Of a stretch of DNA of 64,000 nt, positions 1 to 10,809 are shown piece by piece. Position 1 is the first letter of the stretch. Each line of letters starts with the position of its first letter. The notes beneath the pieces are model-generated. The model was not told the origin of the DNA and searched no databases. It saw nothing but the letters and a program-made list of their open reading frames with translations. A program made the position numbers and the translations under genes. Source of the DNA: Cryptomeria japonica (lineage: Eukaryota; Streptophyta; Pinopsida; Cupressales; Cupressaceae); the NCBI RefSeq assembly GCF_030272615.1, contig NC_081412.1:674372323-674436322 (forward strand), in the 5' to 3' direction.

Positions 1-1980
1 TCTAGGCTCGGGAACAACAAACCTAAGCGTGTACACGATGAATTCAAATTTAAGAACCACGTACGCGCTGCTTGGTTTTCCAATTTTTTTTTGGGTGGTG
101 TCCACTTTTCTGACCACCATCTTTGTGCACATACCCAATAACCAAATTAAAATTTGAATAATTAAATTTGAGGGGTCATATATACAAGCATGAGACCATT
201 GTTACAATTGTGGAGTTGACCCCAAGATACATAAGTGGTAATGTTTGTATAAAGAATGAATATATGGACATGTATAGTGCAATAAATAAGGGATGTGTAG
301 AAATGAATAAGATATGGATAAAAATGTGGAAAATTATGTAGATATATAAAAGTGTTCAAGATAAGGAAATGAGTCCAAATTTGCACAAGATTGAATATTT
401 ATAGATATACAATTTATTTAAGGAATTCTCTCAAAATAGAGAAAAAATAATTTGAAATTGACTTGTGTACATGAAAATATTTCATTGTCAATACATGTAT
501 AAGCATGCAAGTTATACATTGAATTAGTCAAATTTATATAATGAAACAAATTGATTTTATTCACATGATTCACTTTTTCCTAAATGTGTATAACTCTTAC
601 CTTAGATTTACATGAGAGAGTATATTAAAAAATATGTCAAATGCTCCTCTAAAAGACAAGGGTGCTTGAATTTATATCTATAAATATATGAAAATAAATC
701 CCATTAAAATAGTTAAAAAATTACTTGTAAGAAGAATAGTTAATTATTATCTACTAAGATTAGGTATGTAGTACATCTGCATAGAGATAAGTGATGGAAT
801 GCAATAATAATATATTTAAAAAGTTATGAATGAAAATTCTTACATTGGTTGAGTGATATATTCAAGGGGCATCTCATTGAACTAACACTAAGAATTGGGT
901 ACACCTTTGGAATAGTGAATTCATACCTTTCAATGTTCCTCTTTATTTAATTCACTTAAGCTATGCTATCTGTTTCATAAAATAATGATTGTATAAGTGG
1001 AATGGTTTCAGCTAGAAATTGGCACTTAACGTAATATAATAACATGTACAATAGAAGAATGCAACAATGTAAATAATTAGAAATATAAGAAAATTAATTA
1101 AAAATACTTAAAAATAATAGGCACCTATGAGGGGTCAAACCCCTAAAAATATCCAAAAAGGAATAGAATTCACATTATGATGTCCTCTTAGACCTCCTTG
1201 GCTATGTAGATCTACTAGTTGATCTAGCTACATATGACGATGACATCTAATCTATAGGTAATACTTGCTCATATAGATGTTGATAGTACTCAATCTCATG
1301 TGAACCTATCCATCTTAACCATTAAAGAATCCAGTTCCTATGTACCTAATAGTCCTTGAGCTTGATGATAGTTACCTGAACCCATTGCAAATACCATTGA
1401 GCTTACTTTAGTTGAATGGTTAGTGCATCTCTCTCTGATATTCGTTGAGCTCCCCCCCACCTTCTCATCTTTGAGGTCAAGCCTCATCCCCCTCCCTCAT
1501 AACTATGTCTAGCCGTCTCTAGAGGCTATCCCCTTAGCTCACTCGACATCCATTTCCTCATGCAATCTATCACTCTCTAACTATAAGATATCCATCCCTT
1601 TTAGTACTTGATCTCTTGTATGAGCCTCATCTATATTTTTCTAACATAAATTTAAAATTGATAACATCGTGGCTATCTACACATGTGTGTCCTCCTCCTC
1701 CTTCACATCCTATTGATCCTCATCTAACTCCATCTCCTCAACCTTGCCTCCACCTTCTCCTTGTCTTGTCATTGATGGACCCTGTCACCACCAATATTTT
1801 TTAGACCTACTCCACATCTCTGCCTCCTGAATGTTTATCGATTTGGCCATATGGGACCAAATATAATCTTAAATCTTCCCAAGTGCAAAGATTCATAGTA
1901 AATTTGGAAAACTAATCTTGAGGAGTATGGATGCCTTTCTTGTGAAAGCACAAAGTATAAACCCATGGTAAATGAGCCAA
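1..1980. other. AT-rich intergenic DNA without a recognisable gene
   Basis: No long open frame and no conserved motif was recognised on either strand. The segment is A/T-rich with a pyrimidine-rich stretch containing C runs at about 1450-1500. It may be decayed transposon DNA, but nothing in it could be assigned to a family. Confidence 0.5.
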
Positions 1981-2029
1981 GGGAAGACCCTAAACACAGA
2001 TAAGAGGAGATCATCCTGGAGGTTATTTT

Positions 2030-2990
2030 GATTTAAAGATAACCCATTTTGAAAGCTAGAGCCAACCCACCAGAGTGAGGGCTTAATAGCTTCCTAGGCA
2101 CACTATATACTTTTGGTAACAAAAGTTCCTTTGATTTGAATAGCTTATGATATAACAAGAAGGATTTGAAGGTCAAACCCCTTCCAAGTCGGACTATAAG
2201 AAAGGAAGCTATAGGAAATGTAGTGTCTAAGAAGAATCTTCTAGGCCTTATTACTATAAATGGCACAAACAATCCATTTAGCACAAAGGGCTAATCCTTT
2301 CTTTCGAGTAGAAAGAAGACCCTGCCCACCAAAATCCTATTGGAGACAACAAAACTCTCAAGCCACATGGTGATAACCTTTGAGATCATAAGAACAAGCC
2401 CATAGAAAACCTCAAAGAAGCTTCTCAAATTTCAAATATGAAGCATTGGAGGAAACCCAACATGAATAGTAATACACATGGGTGGCCACTAAAATTTTAG
2501 AACAAACTTGGAATTTACTAGGCAAGGACAAAGGATTATAAATCTATTATGAGAGATTCTTCTCAATTATAGAAAGAATATCATTCCAAAAATCAATGAG
2601 AAACACTTTAAAGGTAAAGGGAATGCCCAATTAATGAAAGATTTCCCCATGGCTAATCCATTTCCACTTATACCCATGAATCTAGGAAGTCATGGTAAGG
2701 AAAGACTAGAGATGACACTATATTTGATGCCATTGAATGGAAGAACCATAATCTAGGAAGAAAGTGTTGAGACACTGGAGGAATTCCTTGAAATCTTGCT
2801 CCTTCTCGATGAGAGTGATAAATGAGTCATCTAAAAAGTGCCCATTAACTAGTTGATTAAATGACTCGGGTAGGGTAATACATCAAACTCTTCTATTGGA
2901 GATAGAGTTTTCTAGAAAATAACCAAAATCTTTAGCAAAAAGAACATATAATGAGGGAGATAGAGGGAAACCTTGGCAGATATAGATATG
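2030..2990 (-). pseudogene. LINE (L1-type) reverse transcriptase remnant
   Basis: Read on the minus strand, the segment shows the order of motifs expected of a plant L1-type non-LTR retrotransposon reverse transcriptase. A QGFPLSPSLYVLFAKDFGY block lies near 2979-2920. A degenerate catalytic box reading FLDD, where functional copies usually have FADD, lies near 2837-2826. Downstream are VCSKILVATHVYYYSCW (about 2500-2440) and LALCAKWIVCAIYSNK (about 2290-2245), typical of the thumb/connection region of plant LINEs. Stop codons and frame changes interrupt it throughout, so it cannot encode an active enzyme. Its upstream side is cut off at about 3000, where plus-strand copia sequence begins. 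The family call is firm; the ends are approximate. Confidence 0.75.
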
Positions 2991-3021
2991 GAGCCCAAAC
3001 ATATATGACTAGAAGTCATTA

Positions 3022-4400
3022 ATGGTGATGCAAGCAAAAGGAGAAAGAGAAGTGACAAGAAACAAAGCTAGGTTAGTTTGCAAAGTCTATTCACAAGTGG
3101 AAGGAATTGATTTTGGGAAAACTTTTGCTCTAGTGGATAGAATGGAGGCAATTAGATTATTTCTTTCTTTTGTTGCCCACAAGAAATTCAAGGTTTTATC
3201 AGATGGATGGCAAATAAACATTCTTGAATGGTGATTTAGAGGAAGAAGTCTATGATATAGTAGCCTGATGGGTTTCAATTATCAAAGGATACAGACATGG
3301 TTTGCAGACTTAAAAAACCTTTGTATGGTCTTAAGAAAGTTTTTAGGTCTTAGTATAAAAGGTTGGATATGTACTTACTTCAGTAAGGTTTCAAGAAAGG
3401 TACCACAAATAGAAATATTTATATTAAGGTTGAGGAAAAAAAAATTTATAGTTATGGTATATATTGATGACATCATCTTTGGTGGAGATGATGGTAAGTG
3501 TAAGAATTTTGCTTAAGATATGCAAAAAGAATTTGAGATGTCTATGATTGGTGAGTTGTTTTTCTTTGTTGGACTTCAAGTTGCTCAACTAGATGATGGT
3601 ATCTTTATTTCTCAAGGTAAGTATGTTAAAGAAATGTTAAAGAAGTTTGGTATGGAGGATTCCAAACTAGTAAGTACTCTCGTGGCTACTAGTTGTCACA
3701 TAAGCAAGGATGATGAGTCACTTCATGTTTACCATACACTTTATAAATATGTGGTTCGAGGACTAATATATTTTACTACTTCTAGACCTGATATTATGCA
3801 TACAATATGTCTAGTTGCAAGATATCAAGCCAATCCTAAACAATTTCATGATAAGGTTGTCAAAAGGGTATTTAGATACTTGAAGGGAACTTTGGACTAT
3901 CGTTTGTGGTATAAAATGGATAATGAGTTAACTTTGAAGGCATATATTGATGTTGATTGGGCTGATTATGTGGATAATAGAAGAAGTACCAATGGTAGTG
4001 CATTTTTCTTGGGAGATAATTGGTTTCATGGTTCAATAAGAAACAAGACTTAATGTATTTGTCAACAACAAAAAATTGATTACATTGTTGTAGCATCCTG
4101 TTGCACCTAGGTGCTATGGATGAAGGAAACATTGAAGGATATCAAGGTGGTATATGATGAGCTTATTCCTATTTTGTGTGATAATACAAGTGCTATAAAC
4201 ATTTCAAAAAATTCAGTGATACATTCAAGGACCAAACATATTTCTATCCAATATCATTTTCTGAGAGAGAAGGTTGTAGAGTAAGACATCAAATTGGAAT
4301 ATGTTCCTACAAAAGATCATTGCAAACATTTTCACAAAGGCACTTTCAAAAGATACTTTTGGGTATCTTACGAAAAAACTAGGGGTTATTTTCCCTCCTA
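3022..4400 (+). pseudogene. Ty1/copia RT-RNase H remnant
   Basis: Translated pieces give the second half of a copia polyprotein. The RT entry region NKARLVCKVYSQVEGIDF is near 3058. It is followed by a degenerate QMDVKSAFLNG-like stretch, the catalytic YIDD box (VYIDDIIFGGDD, about 3457-3492), and an RT-RNase H connection with SRPDIMHTICLVARYQANP (about 3780-3840). The RNase H core AYIDVDWADYVDNRRSTNG is near 3940-3996, and a CDNTSAINISKN-type segment lies at about 4175-4215. Gag, protease and integrase are absent upstream, where LINE sequence begins. At least four frame changes or stops occur. Purine-rich tracts at about 4420-4437 and 4568-4590 (GTCAAAGGGGGAGAG) look like polypurine tracts, but no clear LTR follows, so the 3' end is truncated or replaced. 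Confidence 0.85.
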
Positions 4401-4660
4401 ACTAGATGCATAAGATGATCCATCTATCCAAGGGGAGATATTCAAGGTATATCATTCTCTCTTGGATTGATGCAGACTACCTCTTAGGGGCGGTAGGTAG
4501 TTAGTTGGTTGTTGCTGACAGGGGGAGCATACATGAAAGATAATTTTGATAGTAAATGGAGAGATTCACCCTTTGTCCTTGATGTCAAAGGGGGAGAGAG
4601 TATATATAAATGCTAAGGAAAGAGTGAAGATGATTCTTCTATCATATGAGTATCTCATAC

Positions 4661-5404
4661 TGTTTATGGTAAAAATGGAAACAACAATACTGAAAGACTA
4701 AATTAATTCAACCACAAAACCCTAGCCTAACAACAACAAAGATCCACCATAACATATGAAGATTACCTAAGACAATGCAAATCAAATGAAATCACAAATA
4801 TTATACCATCACATGTCCAATAGGATTTGAATCTCCATTCTTCCTATCTCCATTGATCTTGCTTGATATATTTGCTCTCAGATTTTATGTGTGCACAAGA
4901 GCTCAACAAAAAACAAAAATGTGGTTGATAGATAGATCGCATATGAAAATTCAAAAGTGTAGTTGGAATAGCCGATTAGAATGATTAGAATTATTCCCAG
5001 GATTGATAATAAAGGAACCATCTCCTTATATAGAAGACACTATAAGAAATAGAGGGATAATATTGAGAGGTGTAAAAGATAAATGGTCAGCTAAGATTAG
5101 AGGGTAGGTAGAGGAAATAAGAAAATAATGAGAGGGTAGGTAGTGTAGGAATTAAGAGATGAATGACATGTGTCATAGGTAGAAAAGGCTAATGAATTAA
5201 TTAAATAAATAAAGATTTATTTAATTAATAGAAGAAGTGGGATCGATTAAATAAATAAAATATTTATTTAATTTAAGGAAATGATAATTTAAATAAATAA
5301 ATGTATTTATTTAAATGAGAAATAAGGCTAGAAGAGGATAAATGAATGAATTAAATAAATAAAGATATTTATTTAATTAGACATGACAATTTTAGGTGTC
5401 TACA
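4661..5404 (-). repeat. LTR copy 1 of a dispersed LTR family (minus orientation)
   Basis: On the minus strand this begins TGTAGACACCTAAAATTG and ends ACCATAAACA, so it has TG...CA ends. Related copies lie at 8832-9384 and 34259-35052. Orientation comes from two signals. The minus-strand sequence directly before the start is purine-rich (AAAGAGGGGCAAAA), as expected of a polypurine tract before a 3' LTR. A TATA box, CTATATAAGG, lies on the minus strand at 5033-5024. The U3 side is full of AATAAATA/TTTATTTA runs. The family could be Ty3/gypsy of the Tat group, judging from the tract and the antisense extra ORF in the adjoining internal region. Confidence 0.7.
5024..5033 (-). promoter_or_regulatory. 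TATA box of LTR copy 1
   Basis: CTATATAAGG on the minus strand is kept with one change at 9164-9173 (copy 2) and exactly at 34621-34630 (copy 3). This conservation, in the same orientation as the polypurine tract, supports it as the LTR promoter. Confidence 0.5.
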
Positions 5405-5904
5405 TTTTGCCCCTCTTTGAGACAATGCAACTTGTCGCGTTGTTTCAAAGAAGATAAGATGAACTGATACAAAGTTTCCCCAAGATGGGAATGATATGCC
5501 CCCTTGAGAGATTGGATGAAAATGTCTAAAGAGATCGTAGACAATCTCTCGATAAGAAAGAAAGGCTAGAATGGACTGACAAGATAGAGTGACAGAGTCA
5601 CAAGATAAAGAATACTGACATGAGAGACTAGGGCTAGGGTAGTCTAAAAGATATACTAAGAGGGAAAACATCCTCATTGTCATCCACACATCCAAGAGAT
5701 TAGAGTGCAGAGAGTAGCCAACAATGATGGCATTGGTGCATAGATTCGATTGCGTTCGCTGATATCAGAGGCTAGCAGATGCAAGAGAGCCGGTGAGTAC
5801 CACAATACCTCCTTGTACTTTGTTGTATTAATTATTGTCATAAATGCTTGTCAGGTAGGGAAATAAATGTTCTTTAGGTAGGTTGCAAAAAAAATGCCAA
5901 GCAG

Positions 5905-6100
5905 GGTAAAAACACTAAGGCGCGTCTGCGTTGGTGTCAGGCGCGTCTAGGTAGGCTGGGCATGTCTGAGTTGGTGTCAGGCACGTCTACGATTGTAATA
6001 GCGTTTGTGTTCAATGCGAGCGCGTCTATGCATTTCAGGTGCGTTTATGAAGGACAAGCACATCTGTGTAGGACAAGCATGTTTGTGAAGTAGGTAAGCG
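5905..6100. repeat. Degenerate GCGTCTGTG-type repeat array
   Basis: About nine imperfect copies of a motif of the type GCGCGTCTGTGTTG occur with spacing of about 18-30 bases. The array is GC-richer than its surroundings. A related array with the same core, in the same strand orientation, is at 10130-10330. Confidence 0.6.
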
Positions 6101-6103
6101 TGT

Positions 6104-6470
6104 TTGCGTCTTCAAGGACAAATAGATAGTTCCGTGATAAACATATGTTGTCAATTGGATAATCTGTTGAGAGGATACACTCAAGAAAGTCCTCTAGGGA
6201 AGAATAGGATAGAAGATAGGGCTAGGATTGATAGTTCTGTGATAGAACATATGTTGCCAATCAGGAAACTACTCAAGAGGTTACACTCAAGCAGAGGCCC
6301 TAGGATAGGATAGAACAAGGCACTTTGTGATGAATAGGGAGTACCATGGAAATTGATAATTTTGTGATAGAACATACATTGCCAATTGGATTAGGCTGAA
6401 ATTGATAATTCTGTGATAGAACATACATTGTCAATTGGATAAGATACTCAAGAGGATACACTCAAGTAGG
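6104..6470. repeat. Direct repeats of about 45-120 bases
   Basis: Four imperfect copies of a segment built on GATAGTTCTGTGATAGAAC and CATATGTTGCCAATTGGAT start near 6125, 6229, 6352 and 6396. Some are followed by ACTCAAGAGGATACACTCAAG-like sequence. They merge into the 42-base array that follows. Confidence 0.6.
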
Positions 6471-6483
6471 TGCCCTAAAGATA

Positions 6484-6720
6484 GGATAAAAGTAGCACTT
6501 TGTGATGAATAGGGAGTACCACTAGGATAGGAAGAAACACTTTGTGATGAATAGGGAGTACCACTAGGATAAGAAGCAACACTTTGTGATGAACAGGGAG
6601 TACCACTGGGATAGGAAGAAACACTTTGTGATGAACAGGGAGTACCACTAGGATAGAGTGCCATATGATAGATATAAGAACTAGGATAAAAAGAAGCACT
6701 TTGTGATGAATTTTTGAATG
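6484..6720. repeat. 42-base minisatellite
   Basis: The landmark CACTTTGTGATGAA recurs at 6496, 6538, 6580 and 6622, an exact 42-base period, with diverged copies at about 6320 and 6698. Because 42 is a multiple of three, several frames stay open, giving a 14-residue repeat on the minus strand. There is no evidence that this is translated. Confidence 0.8.
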
Positions 6721-6784
6721 CCACTAGGATTGACATAGTTGATTTGCTTGACTGCAGGAGGACCTACCTATGCTGGAGTCACGA

Positions 6785-7956
6785 GAGAGATTCCCTTCAA
6801 CTTAGAGATTACAAGTAGAGCTGATGGTTGAAGATAGAGTGGCAGTTCAGGCTATGGGCTTGCGATATATTTTGTATGTGCCTGAGTTTTGGGCGAACAT
6901 GGGATTGCTGACTGCATTAGTTGAGAGATGGCACTCAGAGACTTGCACGTTTCACTTGCTGATGGGTGAGATGACAATCACCTTAGAGGATGTGTATAAG
7001 ATACTGAGGATACCAATCGATGGGCAGTTAGTTCCTTACAATCGAGAGGGAGACAGGGATGCACTGAGATGAGTGTTTTAGGATCTAGGACTGGAGATGA
7101 GGGTTGTACATGTGGCATGGGATACCATGACACAAATAGGATTGGCGCTACTAGCAGTACTAGCAGGAGAGATCAGTGGGTTCCTCTATCCGGATAGGGC
7201 GACACGTGGGTTGGCTATGGGATGGGGGAGGACTTTGGAGATGTTAGTGACTGAGCACACCAACTTTGCATGGGGGTCATGTCTGATGGACACTTGTATT
7301 ATGAGATGCATCAGTTTGTGTATCATGGATCAGTATAATTAGGATGCGAAGTGACCTTGTTGCATGTATGGGCATATGAACATCTGTCGGTGACACGACC
7401 GATACACTTTAGGGGTAGAGGACATGGGCGTAGCTATGTTCATTTATATGATATGATTACTTCACAGCCATAGATTGGGAGACTAGAGTATTGGCGTTGG
7501 GTTATTGATGAGATAGACAGTGTGATATGGAGGCCTTACTTAGATTGTGAGGAGTGGGAGGATGATGTAGTGGAGCTGCCATATGTATTTAGGAGCAGGT
7601 ATCTGATTGGTCAGACACCGTATGTTATTGAGAGGAAGTTGGTAGATAGGGTGGGCAGGAAGTTCAATAGAATACATCGGATGCCATGGGGGTCAGGGAT
7701 GTATGCATGGACAGTGAGGGATTAGATGCATTTTGGGCCATTTCCTTCTTATGATCAGGTTGTGACACAGATGGTAGAGATTGTTCCCCTGCCTTGGGAT
7801 ATATGGGCAGATATAGAGGATGTAGGCATGGATGCAGAGTACACTGCATATTGGGGAGAGCATCCATTTCCATGGCTGACAGATCTAGGGGAGCTGATAG
7901 ATGGAGGTGGTGGAGGTGATGGAGATGATAGTGGAGATGGTGGAGGTAGAGGATGA
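6785..7956 (+). pseudogene. Plant mobile domain (PMD) protein pseudogene
   Basis: Open pieces at 6785-7073, 7097-7342, 7345-7470, 7475-7725 and 7726-7956 follow the layout of the plant mobile domain found in MAIN/MAIL1-type proteins and in transposons. The N-terminal core WANMGLLTALVERWHSETCT is followed by FHLLMGEMTITLEDVYKILR and IPIDGQLV. Later come LLHVWAYEHL (about 7355), WRPYLDCEEWEDDV (about 7525) and PYVIERKLVDRVGRKF. The tail is Gly/Asp-rich, and the DNA from 7957 to about 8690 stays purine-rich without an intact frame. Several stops and frameshifts (for example near 7070 and 7342) make it non-functional. It lies antisense to the LTRs that flank it, so it is probably a passenger ORF of the retroelement, not a host gene. 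Confidence 0.7.
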
Positions 7957-8831
7957 TGGCAGAGATGGGCGCAATGGTAGAGAGGAGAGTGGATCAGAGG
8001 AGAGAGGGTGGACAGGAGAGAGAGGCTCATATAATGAGGGGTAGAGGTGGATTTTCATTACAAGTGCCAGCAGCACAGGTTCCCAGACAGGTACAGGGAT
8101 GGGGACAGGGATAGGAGAAGCCACAGGAGCAGCCACAGGGATAGGGTGAGGGGGTAGAGAAGGAGGATGAGTCACTATCCTTGAGGTAGATTTTCCAGGG
8201 ATAGGTAGATGAGATCCAGGATCTGGAGAGGGAGACAGCTAGGCTTAGGAGATAGCTTAGGGACACTGAGTGAGAGAGGGATTAGGCTATTCAGAGCTAT
8301 ACAGAGGCTAAGACAACACTAAGAGCAGGGAGACAGACAATGAAGGACACAGGGGCTGGATACGCCTATGTTCTGTGGGTAGGGGAGGAAATATCCTACT
8401 GGAGAGACTTGTATTATGGAGCAATGCCACCAGATTAGCAGGCTAGGAGTTTCCGGAGACCATTGTGGACTACGACAACCACTAGAGGGAGAGAAAGGAG
8501 ACAGACATCTAGCGGTGGGGTCATGGGTCCTCTACCACCACCAGATAGATGGGGCAGGAGAGATGATCCTGGGGAAGGTCCTTCTAGGGCTCAGACTCCA
8601 TCGAGGTCAGCTGGCTTCGAGGGGGGGAGTTCATCATAGCCTTAGAGGGATCCCTATGTATCAGTGTTGTACCATTTTTGTATGATGATGTAGACACCTT
8701 CAGGTGATTGTAGCCATATGATTTTGACATCATTGTATCATGACACTTATGATTTTGAGATATATATTTATGAGATTATTCATCCTTGCGGCAACTATAT
8801 GCGTGTCTACCTATGTGATATTGCTTCTATA

Positions 8832-9384
8832 TGTTTATGGTAAAAATAGAAACAACAATATCAAAAGACTAAATGAATTCAACAACAAAACCCTAGCCTA
8901 ACAATCAACAAAGATCCACCATAACATATGAAGATTACCTAAGACAATGCAAATCAAATGAAATCACAAAGATTATACCATCACATGTCCAATAGGGTTT
9001 GGATCTCCATTCTTCATATCTCTATTGATCTTGCTTGATATATTTCTCTCAGATTTTATGTGTACACAAGAGCTCAACAAAGAACAGAAATGTGGTTGCA
9101 AGTATGCTTGATTGCATGAAAGTTCAAAAGCATAGTTGGGGGTTGATAATGAAGGAAGCATCCTCTTATATAGAAGACACTGTAAGAAATGAAGGGATAA
9201 GATTGAGAAGTGTAAAAGATTAATCGTCGACTAGGATTAGAGGGTAGGTAAAAGAAATAATAAAATAATAAGAGGGTAGGTCGTGTAGGAATTAAGAGAT
9301 GAATGACATGTGCCATAGGTGGAAATGGCTAATTAAATAAATAAATAAATAAAGATTTATTTAATTAATAGAAGAAGTGGGATC
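8832..9384 (-). repeat. LTR copy 2 (truncated)
   Basis: This copy matches LTR copy 1 from its TGTTTATGG border through the AATAAATAAAG tract and GAAGAAGTGGGATC, then stops. Copy 1 continues for about 160 more bases from the equivalent point. At the break the sequence turns back on itself as an inverted copy. Confidence 0.75.
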
Positions 9385-9590
9385 ATCTCTTAATTCCACT
9401 TCTTCTATTAATTAAATAAATCTTTATTTATTTATTTAATTAATTAGCCATTTCCACCTATGGCACATGTCATTCATCTCTTAATTCCTACACGACCTAC
9501 GCTCTTATTATTTTATTATTTCTTTTACCTACCCTCTAATCCTAGCCGACCATTTATCTTTTACACTTCTCAATCTTATCCCTCTAGAGC
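9196..9590. repeat. Large palindrome made of inverted LTR pieces
   Basis: The left arm (about 9196-9383) and right arm (about 9393-9590) are reverse complements of each other over nearly 190 bases with few differences. A spacer of about 10 bases separates them. Both arms derive from the same LTR segment. The right arm ends at CCCTCTAGAG, where unrelated sequence begins. Confidence 0.85.
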
Positions 9591-9591
9591 T

Positions 9592-9850
9592 GAAAGTGTT
9601 GCATGTATGGCCACATGAGCGGATGCCATTACTAGCAGCTTTTTGTTTTAGAAAGCCAAAATCCTTCTAGTTGTTGGAGCAGGAGGTCTGACCTCTGGAG
9701 TGGCCCACACACATATGGTTCTTAGTAGAGATACAAATTTCACCACGGGGAGTTTTCATGGGGACTGATGCTTGGCTGCCCCGGAGAAGTGAGTGCCGAG
9801 GGTGGAGCCAGTGGGGTCAAGCATCTAAGTATCCACTCTAAATAATGTAG
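9592..9850 (+). pseudogene. Possible second PMD-like fragment
   Basis: The plus strand reads LKVLHVWPHERMPLLAAFCF from about 9592. This parallels the LLHVWAYEHL block of the PMD pseudogene at 7355. A further piece reading GVFMGTDAWLPRRSECRGW follows after two stops. Only this one block was matched, so the call is tentative. The rest up to 10130 is AT-rich with no gene recognised. Confidence 0.35.
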
Positions 9851-10129
9851 CCTTGGGGGAAACCCCATGTGGGATCAACAACTATTGTCCTAGCCAACCT
9901 TAGGAATTGTGCTTGTCTTCATTTAAACATTCAAACATTCAAAGATCAAACATCAAAACATTGTTTTACATCAAACAACACACTTTTCTTTGAGTCATTT
10001 TGAGTCTAAACACTTGCAAACATTGATTCCTCATCAACATTGTGTCCTGTTGTCACAAAAAATAGTAAAAAAAAATTTAGATTTGGTCACAACAAGCAAC
10101 TTCACAAAATTGGAAAAATTGCACTCAGT

Positions 10130-10330
10130 TTTCAAAAATGCGTCTATGTCTGACAGAAACACGTCCGTGTCATTTAACCGCGTCTATGAAGGGAAGAAAC
10201 GCATTTGTGTTCTCTTAAACAACATTACATTCACAAAATCTTAGAAATGTGTATGTGTCGGAAAGAATAGTGTATGTGTCATTTAACCACGTCTGTGAAG
10301 TATATAGACACGTTTGTGTTCATAATTGGA
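10130..10330. repeat. Second GCGTCTATG-type repeat array
   Basis: About seven imperfect copies of motifs such as GCGTCTATGTC, ACACGTCCGTGTCATTT and GCATTTGTGTTC occur at 20-40-base spacing. The core and strand orientation are the same as in the array at 5905-6100. It lies upstream of the gag at 10810, so it may belong to that element's leader. Confidence 0.55.
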
Positions 10331-10809
10331 AAAATTTACATCTAACAAACAAGAGCAGCCAGTTTCAGAATTATTGACCTTCCTAGGTTATCCCTTCGGG
10401 TTTTCATCTAGAATTCAGCCTATTTTTGGGTCTCACAAATTTCATCATTGCTTTACACCTTGCATTACATTAACATTTGTCTAAACTTGAGTCAAAAGGT
10501 CACTTTCTTGTCCTCATCTTAGTTTGTCAACACACTACATACACCAACATTTTGCTAAGTGGTCTCTCATCAAGGTCTATCACCTTTGGGTCTCATTTGG
10601 TCTTACTTAGAGTTAAGGTCAACTTACCTCATCAAGAGAAACTATCATCTCTTTGGAAGCCACACCTACTCTACTACATACATACTTGGTCTTACACTTT
10701 GGACATTGCAAGTAAACCTCAGATTCATTTACATTCCATCCAACTCTTGGTCTTCCATACTCTTTTCCATTTTCATCTAGTCTCACACATCTTGGTCAAG
10801 ACCTAGGTC

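Larger units (their letters stand above)
5405..8831 (-). mobile_element. Internal region of an LTR-bounded element with antisense PMD pseudogene
   Basis: This segment lies between LTR copies 1 and 2, both of which begin at the same base (TGTTTATGG on the plus strand). No gag, RT or integrase is readable on the element strand, so the coding core has been lost. It holds direct repeats (5905-6100, 6104-6470, 6484-6720) next to the presumed 3' LTR, and a plant-mobile-domain pseudogene on the opposite strand. Extra antisense ORFs and repeat-rich 3' untranslated regions are known features of the Tat group of plant Ty3/gypsy elements. The assignment to that group here is inferred. No primer-binding site is visible beside 8831. 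Between 5405 and 5900 nothing else was recognised. Confidence 0.5.

Noticed and set aside
5369-5695. 108-codon minus-strand ORF across the LTR/internal border
   Set aside because: It spans the polypurine tract and LTR start, which is not expected of a real protein, and has no recognisable motif.
6484-6720. Possible CRISPR-like array
   Set aside because: Units are directly adjacent with no unique spacers, and the genome is eukaryotic.
6431-6736. 101-codon minus-strand ORF with a Ser/Tyr/Pro/Gly 14-residue repeat
   Set aside because: It is a by-product of the 42-base tandem repeat; several frames are open for the same reason and no start or conserved domain supports it.
8800-8831. Primer-binding site beside LTR copy 2
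   Set aside because: The sequence adjoining the LTR end does not begin with TGG on the element strand and matches no tRNA 3' end that I could recognise.
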